A stretch of 64,000 bases of DNA from Paranoxybacillus sp035645275. GTDB taxonomy: Bacteria; Bacillota; Bacilli; Bacillales; Anoxybacillaceae. The position numbers and the translations under genes are program-made. Location of the stretch: assembly GCA_035645275.1 (NCBI GenBank), contig DASQMX010000031.1, positions 588,661 through 652,660 on the forward strand. The letters are read 5' to 3'. This document shows positions 8,711-16,641 of the stretch, piece after piece (position 1 is the first letter of the stretch; each line of letters starts with the position of its first letter). The notes beneath the pieces are model-generated. The model saw only the letters and a program-made list of their open reading frames with translations, did no database searches and was not told the origin of the DNA.

Positions 8711-8890
8711 CTATGTAAATAATACCTCAATGTAAGAAGTAATAAGCAAAATGGTAATAAGTACATTAATCGTTCGAAACACTTTTGGCTGTTTTTCTTC
8801 CGGAATTTCTCTTTGAACACAAAGTGTATTTGTTAGTTTATTAATATAAAATAAAATGACTACTGCAAGAGGGATAAAATATAATGCCAA
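8711..8890 (-). CDS. Small two-helix membrane protein, TTG start
   Basis: An open frame of 59 residues with a TTG start six bases after AGGAGGGG and a stop directly against a bidirectional terminator. It encodes MALYFIPLAVVILFYINKL, then a short polar loop and a second hydrophobic segment (INVLITILLITSYIEVLF). Signal, frame and terminator fit a real membrane peptide. I do not recognise the family. The divergent neighbour is yhaI. Confidence 0.65.
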   Translation of the reverse strand: MALYFIPLAVVILFYINKLTNTLCVQREIPEEKQPKVFRTINVLITILLITSYIEVLFT

Positions 8891-9058
8891 ATTCGCTCCC
8901 CTCCTATCTTCCCCGGCGAATATATGACTTATTTACTTTACAACGTTTTATAAAAGAAATCAATATCGCCTTCACGATAATTCCCTATTGGTTGTTTGCG
9001 GCAATTTGGGTAAAATATACATGATAATGACAGATTGCCTAACTAAAGGAGTACCGTT

Positions 9059-9406
9059 ATGGATACACTCGAAGAACGAATTGCCAAATTAGAATATCAT
9101 CAATCTTTATTATTGGAAATGATCGATGAAACGAAGAAACCGTTTTACCAACTTATTATCAAAGCGGACTTAACAAAAGAAGAAGCAGACGAAGTCATCA
9201 AACTTTGTCAACATTTAAGCGAAGAGTACAAAAAACAGAAAGCGGAAGGCCTTATTGTGTTCACCCCGCTCCTTACCCAATTTGCCGGAATGCTTCACCC
9301 TAAGCTTCCGCTTGAACAAACCATTGACGCTTTGTTAGGTCAAAATATGTTTGTACCACTTATGCAAGAATTTAAGAAAATAATTGCCAACGTAAATGAA
9401 CTATAA
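9059..9406 (+). CDS. yhaI: YhaI family protein (DUF1878)
   Basis: A 115-residue cytosolic helical protein of unknown function, matching the YhaI/DUF1878 family in length and in its start (MDTLEERIAKLEYHQSLLLE). AAAGGAG lies just upstream. Its end overlaps the convergent scoC gene by six bases. Confidence 0.85.
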   Translation: MDTLEERIAKLEYHQSLLLEMIDETKKPFYQLIIKADLTKEEADEVIKLCQHLSEEYKKQKAEGLIVFTPLLTQFAGMLHPKLPLEQTIDALLGQNMFVPLMQEFKKIIANVNEL

Positions 9407-10000
9407 ATTCGTCATCGTTTCCTTTTCGCTTTCTTTGTGTTCTTTGCGCTTAAATAATTTTCCGTTCTCTTCAACAAAATCGTTTTCAATATTTTCAAAT
9501 GATTTTTCAAAAATTTGCATAAAATCATCGCCATATATATTGCGAATAATACACATTATTTCTAAAATTTCTGGAAATTTTCCGTACAAATCACGTAAAG
9601 GTAAAGCTCCGTTAAATACTGCATTTTGCGTCGGGTCATATGATTCCATTAATTTCAGTAAAATCTCTTCGCCTTTCTCTGTCAGTTCAATATAGGTGTT
9701 TCGTTTATCACTTTCTTTCTTAGAAAAAGACAAGAGTCCCCGCTCTTCCAGTTTTTTTGAGAAGTTAAAAGCCGTGGAAACATGCATGACGCCAAATTTA
9801 GCAATCTCTGAAATAGACGCCCCTTTCAAATGATAAGCAATCCATAAAATATGATGCTCATTAATATTAAGGTCGAATGGTTTAATCCATTGCTGCCAAT
9901 CTTTTTCAATTGATTTCCATAGCGCTTTGCTCAACTGGGCAATACGCTGACTAAATAACATCGCCTCTTTAATAGAATAGTGTCGCTCTGTACCTTTCAT
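9401..10000 (-). CDS. scoC: MarR-family transition-state regulator ScoC (Hpr)
   Basis: A winged-helix repressor that in B. subtilis holds back extracellular protease, sporulation and peptide-transport genes during the transition to stationary phase. The MarR core is nearly identical to Hpr (DLNINEHHILWIAYHLKGAS, EIAKFGVMHVSTAFNFSKKL). The ATG at 10000 (MKGTERHYSIKEA) aligns residue for residue with the B. subtilis start; the GTG four codons upstream is less likely. The C-terminal tail is charged and variable. Confidence 0.93.
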   Translation of the reverse strand: MKGTERHYSIKEAMLFSQRIAQLSKALWKSIEKDWQQWIKPFDLNINEHHILWIAYHLKGASISEIAKFGVMHVSTAFNFSKKLEERGLLSFSKKESDKRNTYIELTEKGEEILLKLMESYDPTQNAVFNGALPLRDLYGKFPEILEIMCIIRNIYGDDFMQIFEKSFENIENDFVEENGKLFKRKEHKESEKETMTNL

Positions 10001-10252
10001 TTTTCCACCCACTCTTCCCTCACCATTATCTATTTTTATTATCTATTATGCCAATAAAATAAAGATTAATAAAGAAAAAAATTTTAGAATTTTTAAATAG
10101 ATAGACCCACATCGAAAATGGCTATTCACTCTTATTCAATGATTATGTTCTACCAATTTATGAAAATTCCTTTTGTTTTATTAGAAAAATAGTCCTCTTA
10201 TCTTCATAGTTAGCAACGAAATTACATACAGTAGTAAAAGGGGGAGAGGCAA

Positions 10253-10441
10253 ATGATTTATACAATGTCTATTTTCTATACAATAAGCGCTATTTTTGCT
10301 TATTTAGCTATCGCGACGTTTCTTTCGTTAAATAAGGCAAGAATGTACCCGCCAAGGCAAATATTGAAGAAAAAAATAGGTTTGTATATGATTGGAGCAA
10401 TTCTATGCTTTCTGGTCGGATGGACTTTTCAGTATTTATGA
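10253..10441 (+). CDS. Small two-helix membrane protein
   Basis: A 62-residue protein with two hydrophobic helices (about 5-26 and 43-60) separated by a basic loop (NKARMYPPRQILKKK). It has a strong GGGGGAGAGG eight bases or so from the ATG. I do not recognise the family. Its TGA stop lies at the first bases of palindromic tail copy B, as the yhfA stop does with copy A. Confidence 0.65.
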   Translation: MIYTMSIFYTISAIFAYLAIATFLSLNKARMYPPRQILKKKIGLYMIGAILCFLVGWTFQYL

Positions 10442-10502
10442 ACCTCTCCCACCTACACTTCGCTTAGAGGTGGGAGACTTCTCGATGAACATGTTAAAAA
10501 AG
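10436..10502 (+). repeat. Palindromic tail element, copy B
   Basis: TTATGAACCTCTCCCACCT is followed by a turn and the reverse arm AGGTGGGAG, then a conserved tail to ATGTTAAA. It is the better-preserved partner of the element at 2226-2290. The shape suits a remnant of an IS200/IS605-type terminal hairpin, or a small domesticated hairpin unit. Confidence 0.55.
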
Positions 10503-10511
10503 AAAATAGCG

Positions 10512-10541
10512 AAAAACCCGACCATAAAGATCGGGTTTTTT
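10512..10541. terminator. Terminator between the small gene and trpP
   Basis: Perfect stem AAAAACCCGA/TCGGGTTTTT (10512-10521, 10531-10540), usable from both sides. Confidence 0.85.
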
Positions 10542-10547
10542 ATTATG

Positions 10548-11072
10548 CTACGGTTGAGCAGTCAAGTTGGCGCGTTTGAAAATCGATTGAACAATCGGAT
10601 ATATCATCACCATGACGATTGTATTAACAACCACAGCTGGTAAAACAACAGCTATGAATAAGCTTGAAAAAGTCGCACCACCTGGAAGACCGACAAGCAA
10701 TAATGCCGATGTTAAAAATACAGCACCGGATACAACCGTACCGATAGCGGTCAAAATGGCTGCCGCTATAACTGACTGACTGTACTTTTTCACAAGTAAG
10801 AATAACACTGCGAAAACAATAGCAGTAATCGGTTTATCAATCATGTTCGGAAGCAATCCGCCCGGAAAACTCGTCGTCAAGCCGGAAATGATTCCTGTTA
10901 CGATTCCTAATAAACCAACTGTTTTTCGCGAAGGAAACAACAAAATGCCAAGGAACATCATCGTCAGCATCATATCCGGCTTCATTCCAAAGAAAAATCC
11001 GGGAATGACTGCATGCAGAACAGCTCCGATTCCAACTAACAATGCAAGTGAAACTAAAACTCTCGTATTCAT
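10548..11072 (-). CDS. trpP: Tryptophan transporter TrpP
   Basis: A 174-residue membrane protein with about five helices, matching B. subtilis TrpP (YhaG), which imports tryptophan. The start region holds a perfect TRAP-binding array that covers the ribosome binding site, which supports the assignment on its own, since trpP is a known TRAP translational target. The gene lies between a terminator and serC, in the B. subtilis order. Confidence 0.92.
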   Translation of the reverse strand: MNTRVLVSLALLVGIGAVLHAVIPGFFFGMKPDMMLTMMFLGILLFPSRKTVGLLGIVTGIISGLTTSFPGGLLPNMIDKPITAIVFAVLFLLVKKYSQSVIAAAILTAIGTVVSGAVFLTSALLLVGLPGGATFSSLFIAVVLPAVVVNTIVMVMIYPIVQSIFKRANLTAQP

Positions 11073-11074
11073 TT

Positions 11075-11102
11075 CTCATCTCTCCTCATCTCATCTAATC
11101 TA
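11075..11102 (-). promoter_or_regulatory. TRAP-binding site over the trpP ribosome binding site
   Basis: On the minus strand six triplets TAG, TAG, GAG, GAG, GAG, GAG stand exactly two bases apart (a perfect five-base period), ending three bases before the ATG and covering the GAGGAGAG Shine-Dalgarno. Tryptophan-loaded TRAP wraps (G/U)AG repeats spaced by two or three bases, so binding here would block translation. Confidence 0.85.
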
Positions 11103-11207
11103 GCGATTCGTTTCCCCAATAGTGCTCTCGATGCCTATTGCGAGAAACTTAGATTTATTATAACATTTTATAATCTATAGTTAAATAGAGTTAAAAAGAA
11201 AAAATTT

Positions 11208-12293
11208 TCAGAGAAATTTCTGTTGAAATTCTCTCATAAAATCGGCTAACGCTTCACACGCTTCAAGCGAAACAGCATTATAGATGGACGCTCGGCACCC
11301 GCCGACGGAACGGTGACCAACCAATCCGACAAATCCCCGTTCTTTTGCTTCAGCTAAAAACTGTTTTGTCAACTCATCGTTCGGCAATGTAAACGTTACG
11401 TTCATCAACGAACGGCTGCTCTTTTCTGCATGCGGTAAGTAAAAGCCTTTGCTTTCGTCAATACAGCGATACAAAACATCTGCCTTTTCTTTGTTACGTT
11501 TTTCAATGATGCTGACACCTCCTTGCTCATCTACCCATTCAAGCACAAGAGAAAGCATATAAATCGCAAAGGTCGGTGGCGTATTGTATAACGAATTGCT
11601 TGAGCTGTAAGTATGGTAGTTCAGCATTGTCGGAAGATGATCAGGAATGTTTTCAAGCAAGTCTTTTCGAATAATGACGACAGTGACGCCGGATGGTCCT
11701 AAATTTTTTTGCGCCCCCGCATAAATCAATGCAAACTTTTTAACATCAATTTCCCGGCTTAAAATATCGCTTGACATATCGGCGACTAAATCGACAGGCA
11801 AATCAGGGAACTCATGCCATTGCGTACCGAAAATCGTATTGTTCGATGTGATATGTAAATAAGCGGTCTGCTCAGAAAGCTGAATATGCTTTAATGCCGG
11901 AATGTGCGTATAGTTTGCTTCTTTGCTTGATGCAGCAACATGTACCTCACCAATTTTTTTTGCTTCTTTTAACGCTTTTTCCGACCATACTCCCGTCAAC
12001 ACATAGTTGGCAACTTTCCCTTCATGAAGCAAATTCATTGGTACCATCGAAAATTGCAGGCTCGCTCCACCTTGTAAAAATAAAATGTCATGCGTCCCCG
12101 GAATATTCATAAGTTTTCGTAACAATTCTTTTGCTTTGGTGTGCACAGCATCATATTCTTTGCTGCGGTGACTCAATTCCATTACGGACATGCCGGTATT
12201 TTGAAAATTAACCAGCTCTGCTTGTGCCCTTTCTAGCACGGCCAGCGGCAATGCGGACGGTCCCGCATTAAAATTGTAGACACGCTTCACCAT
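11208..12293 (-). CDS. serC: Phosphoserine aminotransferase SerC
   Basis: A 361-residue PLP enzyme of class V fold that makes phosphoserine from 3-phosphohydroxypyruvate and glutamate in serine synthesis. The start NFNAGPSALP, the PLP lysine region (FALIYAGAQKNLGPSGVTVV) and the C-terminal VGHRSVGGCRASIYNAV are typical of SerC. GGGGA lies just before the ATG at 12293. It is a single gene. Confidence 0.96.
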   Translation of the reverse strand: MVKRVYNFNAGPSALPLAVLERAQAELVNFQNTGMSVMELSHRSKEYDAVHTKAKELLRKLMNIPGTHDILFLQGGASLQFSMVPMNLLHEGKVANYVLTGVWSEKALKEAKKIGEVHVAASSKEANYTHIPALKHIQLSEQTAYLHITSNNTIFGTQWHEFPDLPVDLVADMSSDILSREIDVKKFALIYAGAQKNLGPSGVTVVIIRKDLLENIPDHLPTMLNYHTYSSSNSLYNTPPTFAIYMLSLVLEWVDEQGGVSIIEKRNKEKADVLYRCIDESKGFYLPHAEKSSRSLMNVTFTLPNDELTKQFLAEAKERGFVGLVGHRSVGGCRASIYNAVSLEACEALADFMREFQQKFL

Positions 12294-12384
12294 TCATCCC
12301 CCACTTTATCTCTTTAATGAATAACAGTTACTATTATCCTAACATGAAATTGTAAAAAATAAAGAAAATTTTAAATAAATCAAA

Positions 12385-12420
12385 CAAAAAATAAAGCCCT
12401 TGTGTTTTACAAGGACTTTG
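12385..12420 (-). terminator. Terminator of yhaL
   Basis: CCTTGT/ACAAGG core (12398-12403, 12409-12414) within a longer AAAG...CTTT stem, with T-rich sequence on the minus strand. It overlaps the last codons of yhaL. Confidence 0.7.
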
Positions 12421-12592
12421 CTTGCTGCCGGCGCGCTCTTTCTTCCCTAATCCGTTCTATATATACTTCTCCTTCTTTTTCAATAAAAGCTTCGTCAATT
12501 TCCCGTTCTTTTTTGGCTGTACGAATCGTCATATAGCCGCTCACAACGATTCCTATCAGGACTAAATAAATCCACCAAGGCACACTTAGCAT
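12407..12592 (-). CDS. yhaL: Sporulation-associated protein YhaL
   Basis: About 61 residues with one N-terminal transmembrane helix (SVPWWIYLVLIGIVVSGYMT) and a charged coiled tail rich in Glu and Arg. It matches YhaL in size and in position beside yhaM. I chose the ATG at 12592 because GGGGGA lies seven bases away; a longer start at 12619 has no such signal. A palindromic element separates it from yhaM. Confidence 0.8.
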   Translation of the reverse strand: MLSVPWWIYLVLIGIVVSGYMTIRTAKKEREIDEAFIEKEGEVYIERIREERARRQQAKSL

Positions 12593-12662
12593 CGATAATC
12601 CCCCTTTTTGTGAATTCATCTTACTTCAACTATACGCGGTTAGAGTTCATTATATACATAAA

Positions 12663-12784
12663 AAAGAGGCTAGCCTATAAGTGTCTGACCTCACGAACCA
12701 ACATATATAGTGTATTTAGCTAATGTTATACACTACATATCCTGTTTGTGAAGTCTGACACTTTGCTTAGGTCAGCCTCTCTTT
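12663..12784. repeat. Palindromic intergenic element, copy 1
   Basis: Outer arms GAGGCTAGCCT/AGGTCAGCCTC, inner arms AAGTGTCTGAC/GTCTGACACTT, and a central A/T-rich palindrome with ACATATATAG. It lies between yhaL and yhaM and ends on the base before the yhaM stop codon. Confidence 0.85.
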
Positions 12785-13729
12785 TTACTGATGAAACGTC
12801 GGTTTGTAGAAAGAACGATTATCAAGCGCAAAAATTTTCTCGGTAAATTCGCCTGGCTTTACTTTTTCAAGCGCACGGTCAAGCATGTTCATTTTCGCAT
12901 CTAAATTATCAATATAGTGAAGAATTTCCGCTTCTTTCACCATCGGCGGTTTCGGACTGCCCCATTCCGCCTTGCCATGATGGGAAAGCACCATATGCTG
13001 CAATATAACCACTTCTTCACCGGTAATTCCTAAATGTTCTGCTGCTTTGCCAATTTCATTGACCATAATTGAGATATGTCCGAGCAAGTTTCCTGCTACT
13101 GTATACGTTGTCGAAATCGGTCCGGATAACTCAATCACTTTTCCGAGGTCATGCAAAATGACACCAGCATATAATAAATCTTTATCTAATGACGGATAAA
13201 GATTGGCAATCGCTTTTGCTAAGTCGAGCATAGAAACAACATGATACGCCAAACCTGAAATATATTCGTGATGATTTTTCGTTGCCGCCGGATATTCAAG
13301 AAATTCATTTTGATATTTTTTTAATAGATGCCTTGTAATTCGTTGAATATTCGGGTTTTTCATTTCAAAAATATATTGTGTAATTTTATCGATCATCTCT
13401 TCCCGCTTCATTGGTGCCACTTCAAGAAAGTCGGCAACGCGCACCGGATCATTGCTGTTTGCTGGGCGAATGTTACGAATTTTCAGCTGCGTTCGACCGC
13501 GGTAATTGTTAATATCACCAAACACTTTGACGATGCTTTCTGGTACGTATACCGCCTCATCTTCCGGAGACGCATCCCACAGCTTTGCTTCAATTTCCCC
13601 GGTTTTATCTTGCAAAATCAACGTTAAGAACGGTTTGCCGTTGCTGGCAATGCCTTTTGTCACCGTTTTGATAAGCAAATAAATATCGACCTGCTCGCCG
13701 ACTTCGTAATGAATAATTCCTTTTGTCAA
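12785..13729 (-). CDS. yhaM: 3'-5' exoribonuclease YhaM
   Basis: A 314-residue nuclease, the same length as B. subtilis YhaM. It has an N-terminal OB-fold (about 15-95; LILQDKTGEIEAKLWD) and an HD domain with YHVVSML and VILHDLGK, followed by HMVLSHHGKAEWGSPKPP, which carries further metal ligands. It trims RNA 3' ends in mRNA turnover. Palindromic elements flank it on both sides. Confidence 0.95.
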   Translation of the reverse strand: MTKGIIHYEVGEQVDIYLLIKTVTKGIASNGKPFLTLILQDKTGEIEAKLWDASPEDEAVYVPESIVKVFGDINNYRGRTQLKIRNIRPANSNDPVRVADFLEVAPMKREEMIDKITQYIFEMKNPNIQRITRHLLKKYQNEFLEYPAATKNHHEYISGLAYHVVSMLDLAKAIANLYPSLDKDLLYAGVILHDLGKVIELSGPISTTYTVAGNLLGHISIMVNEIGKAAEHLGITGEEVVILQHMVLSHHGKAEWGSPKPPMVKEAEILHYIDNLDAKMNMLDRALEKVKPGEFTEKIFALDNRSFYKPTFHQ

Positions 13730-13808
13730 TCTATTCTCCTCCGTTTCGCCTTCAACGTATCTTCATTATATCACATCAGACTATTTCTCCCAGCACTACT
13801 CTTATAAA

Positions 13809-13870
13809 GTGCAACTTCATCAGTGGGGGTTTTCTTCATCCCCCACTGATGTTAGTTGAACTTATCGCAC
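13809..13870. repeat. Strong hairpin with flanking half-repeats
   Basis: A perfect 12-bp stem CATCAGTGGGGG/CCCCCACTGATG (13818-13829, 13840-13851) with a ten-base loop, flanked by GTGCAACTT and AACTTATCGCAC, which mirror each other loosely. It is not followed by a T-run, so it is not an ordinary terminator. It resembles the hairpin ends of IS200/IS605-type elements. Confidence 0.5.
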
Positions 13871-13878
13871 TTCTAGCC

Positions 13879-13995
13879 AGGCTGTCTCATAAGGGTCTGA
13901 CCTCACGTGTGTTTAACAATATATAGTTCATTTATCCAACATTATGTCCTATATATTGTGTTGTGGGGTCTGATCCTTGGCTTTTGAGACAGCCT
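13879..13995. repeat. Palindromic intergenic element, copy 2
   Basis: Outer arms AGGCTGTCTCA/TGAGACAGCCT pair apart from the spacer; inner arms AAGGGTCTGACC/GGTCTGATCCTT; centre ACAATATATAG/CTATATATTGT. Same design as copy 1 but with other bases in the arms. Confidence 0.85.
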
Positions 13996-14014
13996 CGATT
14001 AGAACGGGATAAAA

Positions 14015-14058
14015 ACAAAAGGCTTGACTTCCCGATTTTAAGAAAGTCAGCCTTTAAA
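14015..14058 (-). terminator. Terminator of yhaQ-yhaP
   Basis: AAAGGCTTGACTT/AAAGTCAGCCTTT with one bulge, followed on the minus strand by TTTTGTTTTTATC. Confidence 0.7.
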
Positions 14059-14064
14059 TCACTG

Positions 14065-15300
14065 TTATTTTTTCGTCAATTGCAGCGCTTTTTTAATATC
14101 TTTGAACGACGTCGATTTTCCGTACATCAACACGCCGCCGCGATATACTTTTGCTCCAAAATAAGCAAAGAAACATATTGTCGCTACTAACAAACCAATG
14201 CTTAAAGCGACTTCCCACATCGGGACATTTAACATCCCAACACGCAAAAACATAATCATTGGTGCAAAAAACGGAACAAACGATGTCACTGTGATGAAAG
14301 GAGCTTCCGGATTACCCAAGCCAAACATCGCAATAAAAAAAGCTACAACAACTAATAATGTGACAGGAGTAATCATTTGCTGTACTTCTTCAATGCGGCT
14401 CACGAGCGAACCAAGCAAAGCGAATAAAGTCGCGTATAAAAAGTAACCGAGCAAGAAAAAGACAATGGCATAAACAATCGTTGCAACTGGAATTTGCTCA
14501 AAACCGAGGATAGCGGTCAATTCCCCATTTTCTTTGATCGATGTATAACCAATCGCAAAAAGGATGATAAACTGCGTTAAACTCAATAACGCGACGCCGA
14601 AAATTTTGCCAAACATTTGTTGTACGGGCGAAGCGCTGGAAATTAATATCTCCATGACGCGGGACGATTTTTCCGTCGCCACTTCCATCGTAATCATATT
14701 GCCGTACATAAGAACGAAAATATAAATCGCAAATAATAAAATATATACAAGCGAACGCGCCTGATTTAATTCTTCTTCTGTTTTAGCATTTTTCTCTAAT
14801 GCCACTTTGTCAAACACAACTGTTTCATACAATTCCTTTACTTGCTCGGGACTTAATCCGATTTTCGTCGTCGCTAATGTTGTTTTAAGCTGCTGCAATG
14901 CCTGCTCGAATTGTAAAGGTGTGTCACTATCGGCTACTGTCATTGCATAATAAGCGGCCCTTGGTAATTGTTTATCGTCATAGCCAAGAACAACGTACGC
15001 CTGCCACTCTCCGTTTTGTACGTTTTCTTTTGCCTTATCTTCCGTTCCTTTAAATCTTTGTAAGTCTATATCTTTTTCCCCGCTTGTTTTTAGCTGCGCT
15101 TTTAACGGCTCATACAACTCACCCGTTTTGTCAATAACAGCAACCGTTTTCGTTTCATCTTTGCTAAAAAGTTCAATCATATGATTTAAGTTTGTCACTC
15201 CAAAAACAAGCAGAGCGGTAATAATCGTCGTAATCATAAACGATTTCGATTTTAATTTTGTGAAATATGTATGCGCTAAAACAATCCAAAATTTATTCAT
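14065..15300 (-). CDS. yhaP: ABC-2 type exporter permease YhaP (NatB-like)
   Basis: The membrane subunit of a two-gene ABC exporter. It has an N-terminal helix, a large extracytoplasmic loop (about residues 45-170) and a C-terminal block of five to six helices, the ABC-2/NatB layout. The B. subtilis counterpart is linked to sodium efflux by similarity to NatB; the substrate here is unproven. The ATG at 15300 overlaps the end of yhaQ by eight bases; AGGTG lies six bases upstream. Confidence 0.88.
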   Translation of the reverse strand: MNKFWIVLAHTYFTKLKSKSFMITTIITALLVFGVTNLNHMIELFSKDETKTVAVIDKTGELYEPLKAQLKTSGEKDIDLQRFKGTEDKAKENVQNGEWQAYVVLGYDDKQLPRAAYYAMTVADSDTPLQFEQALQQLKTTLATTKIGLSPEQVKELYETVVFDKVALEKNAKTEEELNQARSLVYILLFAIYIFVLMYGNMITMEVATEKSSRVMEILISSASPVQQMFGKIFGVALLSLTQFIILFAIGYTSIKENGELTAILGFEQIPVATIVYAIVFFLLGYFLYATLFALLGSLVSRIEEVQQMITPVTLLVVVAFFIAMFGLGNPEAPFITVTSFVPFFAPMIMFLRVGMLNVPMWEVALSIGLLVATICFFAYFGAKVYRGGVLMYGKSTSFKDIKKALQLTKK

Positions 15301-16192
15301 ATGACGCACCTACTTTTTCAATAAAAATGTCATTCAAAGACGGTTCCTCAAGCGCAAATTTGCGAATAAATCCTTTTGCAACAATATGAGACAAAATACG
15401 CTGAGAGGTTTCTTCGTTTTCAATTTGCAGGTGAATCCCTTCTGCTGTCGTCTTCGCTTTCACAACACCAGGAAATTCATGCAAATCATCAAGCGGAAAG
15501 TCCGCATGAATAACAACATTCTTTTTGCCGAATGAGCGTTTTATCTCTTTTAACGCGCCATGCACAACCGGCTTGCCGCGATGCATAATACAAAGATGCT
15601 CGCAAAGCTCTTCCACATGCTCCATTCGGTGACTTGAAAAAACAATGGTTGTTCCTGCGTTTCTTAAGTCAACGACGGCTGCCTTTAATTGTTCTACATT
15701 CACCGGATCAAGTCCGCTGAAAGGTTCATCTAAGATGAGCAGCTTCGGTTTATGAATGACGGAAGCAATAAATTGAATTTTTTGCTGATTTCCTTTTGAC
15801 AGTTCTTCTACTCGCTTGTTCGCATAATCGGGTACTTTAAATCGCTCCAGCCAATACTCTATTTCTTTTATAATGGTTTGTTTGTCAAGCCCTCGTAACC
15901 GTCCTAGGTATATAAGTTGTTCTTTTACTTTCAATTTCGGATACAATCCCCGTTCTTCAGGCAAATAACCAATGATGTGGCTGCTCGCATAATTAATCGG
16001 CTTACCGTTCCACGTAATTTCTCCTTCTGTCGGGTCTAATAATCCTAATATCATGCGGAATGTTGTCGTTTTGCCGGCACCATTTGCCCCTAAAAAGCCG
16101 AACATCTCTCGCTCAGGAATTTCCAGTGTCAAATGGTCGACTGCCGTAAAATCCCCAAATCGTTTTGTCACATTTTGCAATCGCAAACTCAT
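15293..16192 (-). CDS. yhaQ: ABC transporter ATPase YhaQ (NatA-like)
   Basis: A 299-residue ATPase with Walker A (GANGAGKTT), signature LSKGNQQK, Walker B (LLILDEP) and H-loop (SSHRMEH). The C-terminal extension of about 80 residues is the DUF4162-type domain of NatA-like ATPases. It pairs with YhaP by overlap. The ATG is preceded by GAGGAG at a usual distance. Confidence 0.9.
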   Translation of the reverse strand: MSLRLQNVTKRFGDFTAVDHLTLEIPEREMFGFLGANGAGKTTTFRMILGLLDPTEGEITWNGKPINYASSHIIGYLPEERGLYPKLKVKEQLIYLGRLRGLDKQTIIKEIEYWLERFKVPDYANKRVEELSKGNQQKIQFIASVIHKPKLLILDEPFSGLDPVNVEQLKAAVVDLRNAGTTIVFSSHRMEHVEELCEHLCIMHRGKPVVHGALKEIKRSFGKKNVVIHADFPLDDLHEFPGVVKAKTTAEGIHLQIENEETSQRILSHIVAKGFIRKFALEEPSLNDIFIEKVGASYE

Positions 16193-16357
16193 ACATAAAA
16201 ACTCCTCTCAACCACACATTTGTTAATAAAAACCAAAAATTCCAACATTATATTACACGTTTATTATAACGAAAAGTTTCATTTTTTTTGAAGGAAAATT
16301 ACGAAAATAAAAAGAATAGTAGTTAGTAAAATCCAATCATCAAGGAGGGACTCGCCT

Positions 16358-16543
16358 ATGAAAACATATACGTTAACGGTATTTGAGAAAAACGGCGAAA
16401 AGTTGTTAGAGGAAACATTTGAAGCAGCGAGCGAAGAGGTAGCAAAAAAAATCGGCGAACAGAAATTAAGAGAAAAGAACTATCATGAAAAAACACACCG
16501 CTGTACATCTTCAAGCGGCAAATTGATTCTTTTCCATCGTTAA
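16358..16543 (+). CDS. yhzD: YhzD-like protein
   Basis: A 61-residue soluble protein (MKTYTLTVFEKNGEKLLEE..., ending THRCTSSSGKLILFHR) that matches the YhzD family in length and termini. Its function is unknown. CAAGGAGGGA lies upstream. It is divergent from yhaQ and convergent with hemZ, with a palindromic element between. Confidence 0.85.
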   Translation: MKTYTLTVFEKNGEKLLEETFEAASEEVAKKIGEQKLREKNYHEKTHRCTSSSGKLILFHR

Positions 16544-16551
16544 TAAAAAAT

Positions 16552-16635
16552 GAGGCTGACCTGAAAGTAAAGTGTCAGACCCCGCAACACAATATATAAA
16601 ATTTGCGTAAGGTCAGACACTGCTCGGTCAGCCTC
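16552..16635. repeat. Palindromic intergenic element, copy 3 (inverted, shortened)
   Basis: Outer arms GAGGCTGACC/GGTCAGCCTC are perfect; inner arms AGTGTCAGACC/GGTCAGACACT differ at one base. The polarity is opposite to most copies, and the central palindrome is deleted to one half. It lies nine bases after the yhzD stop and six before the hemZ stop. Confidence 0.85.
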
Positions 16636-16641
16636 TTTCAC

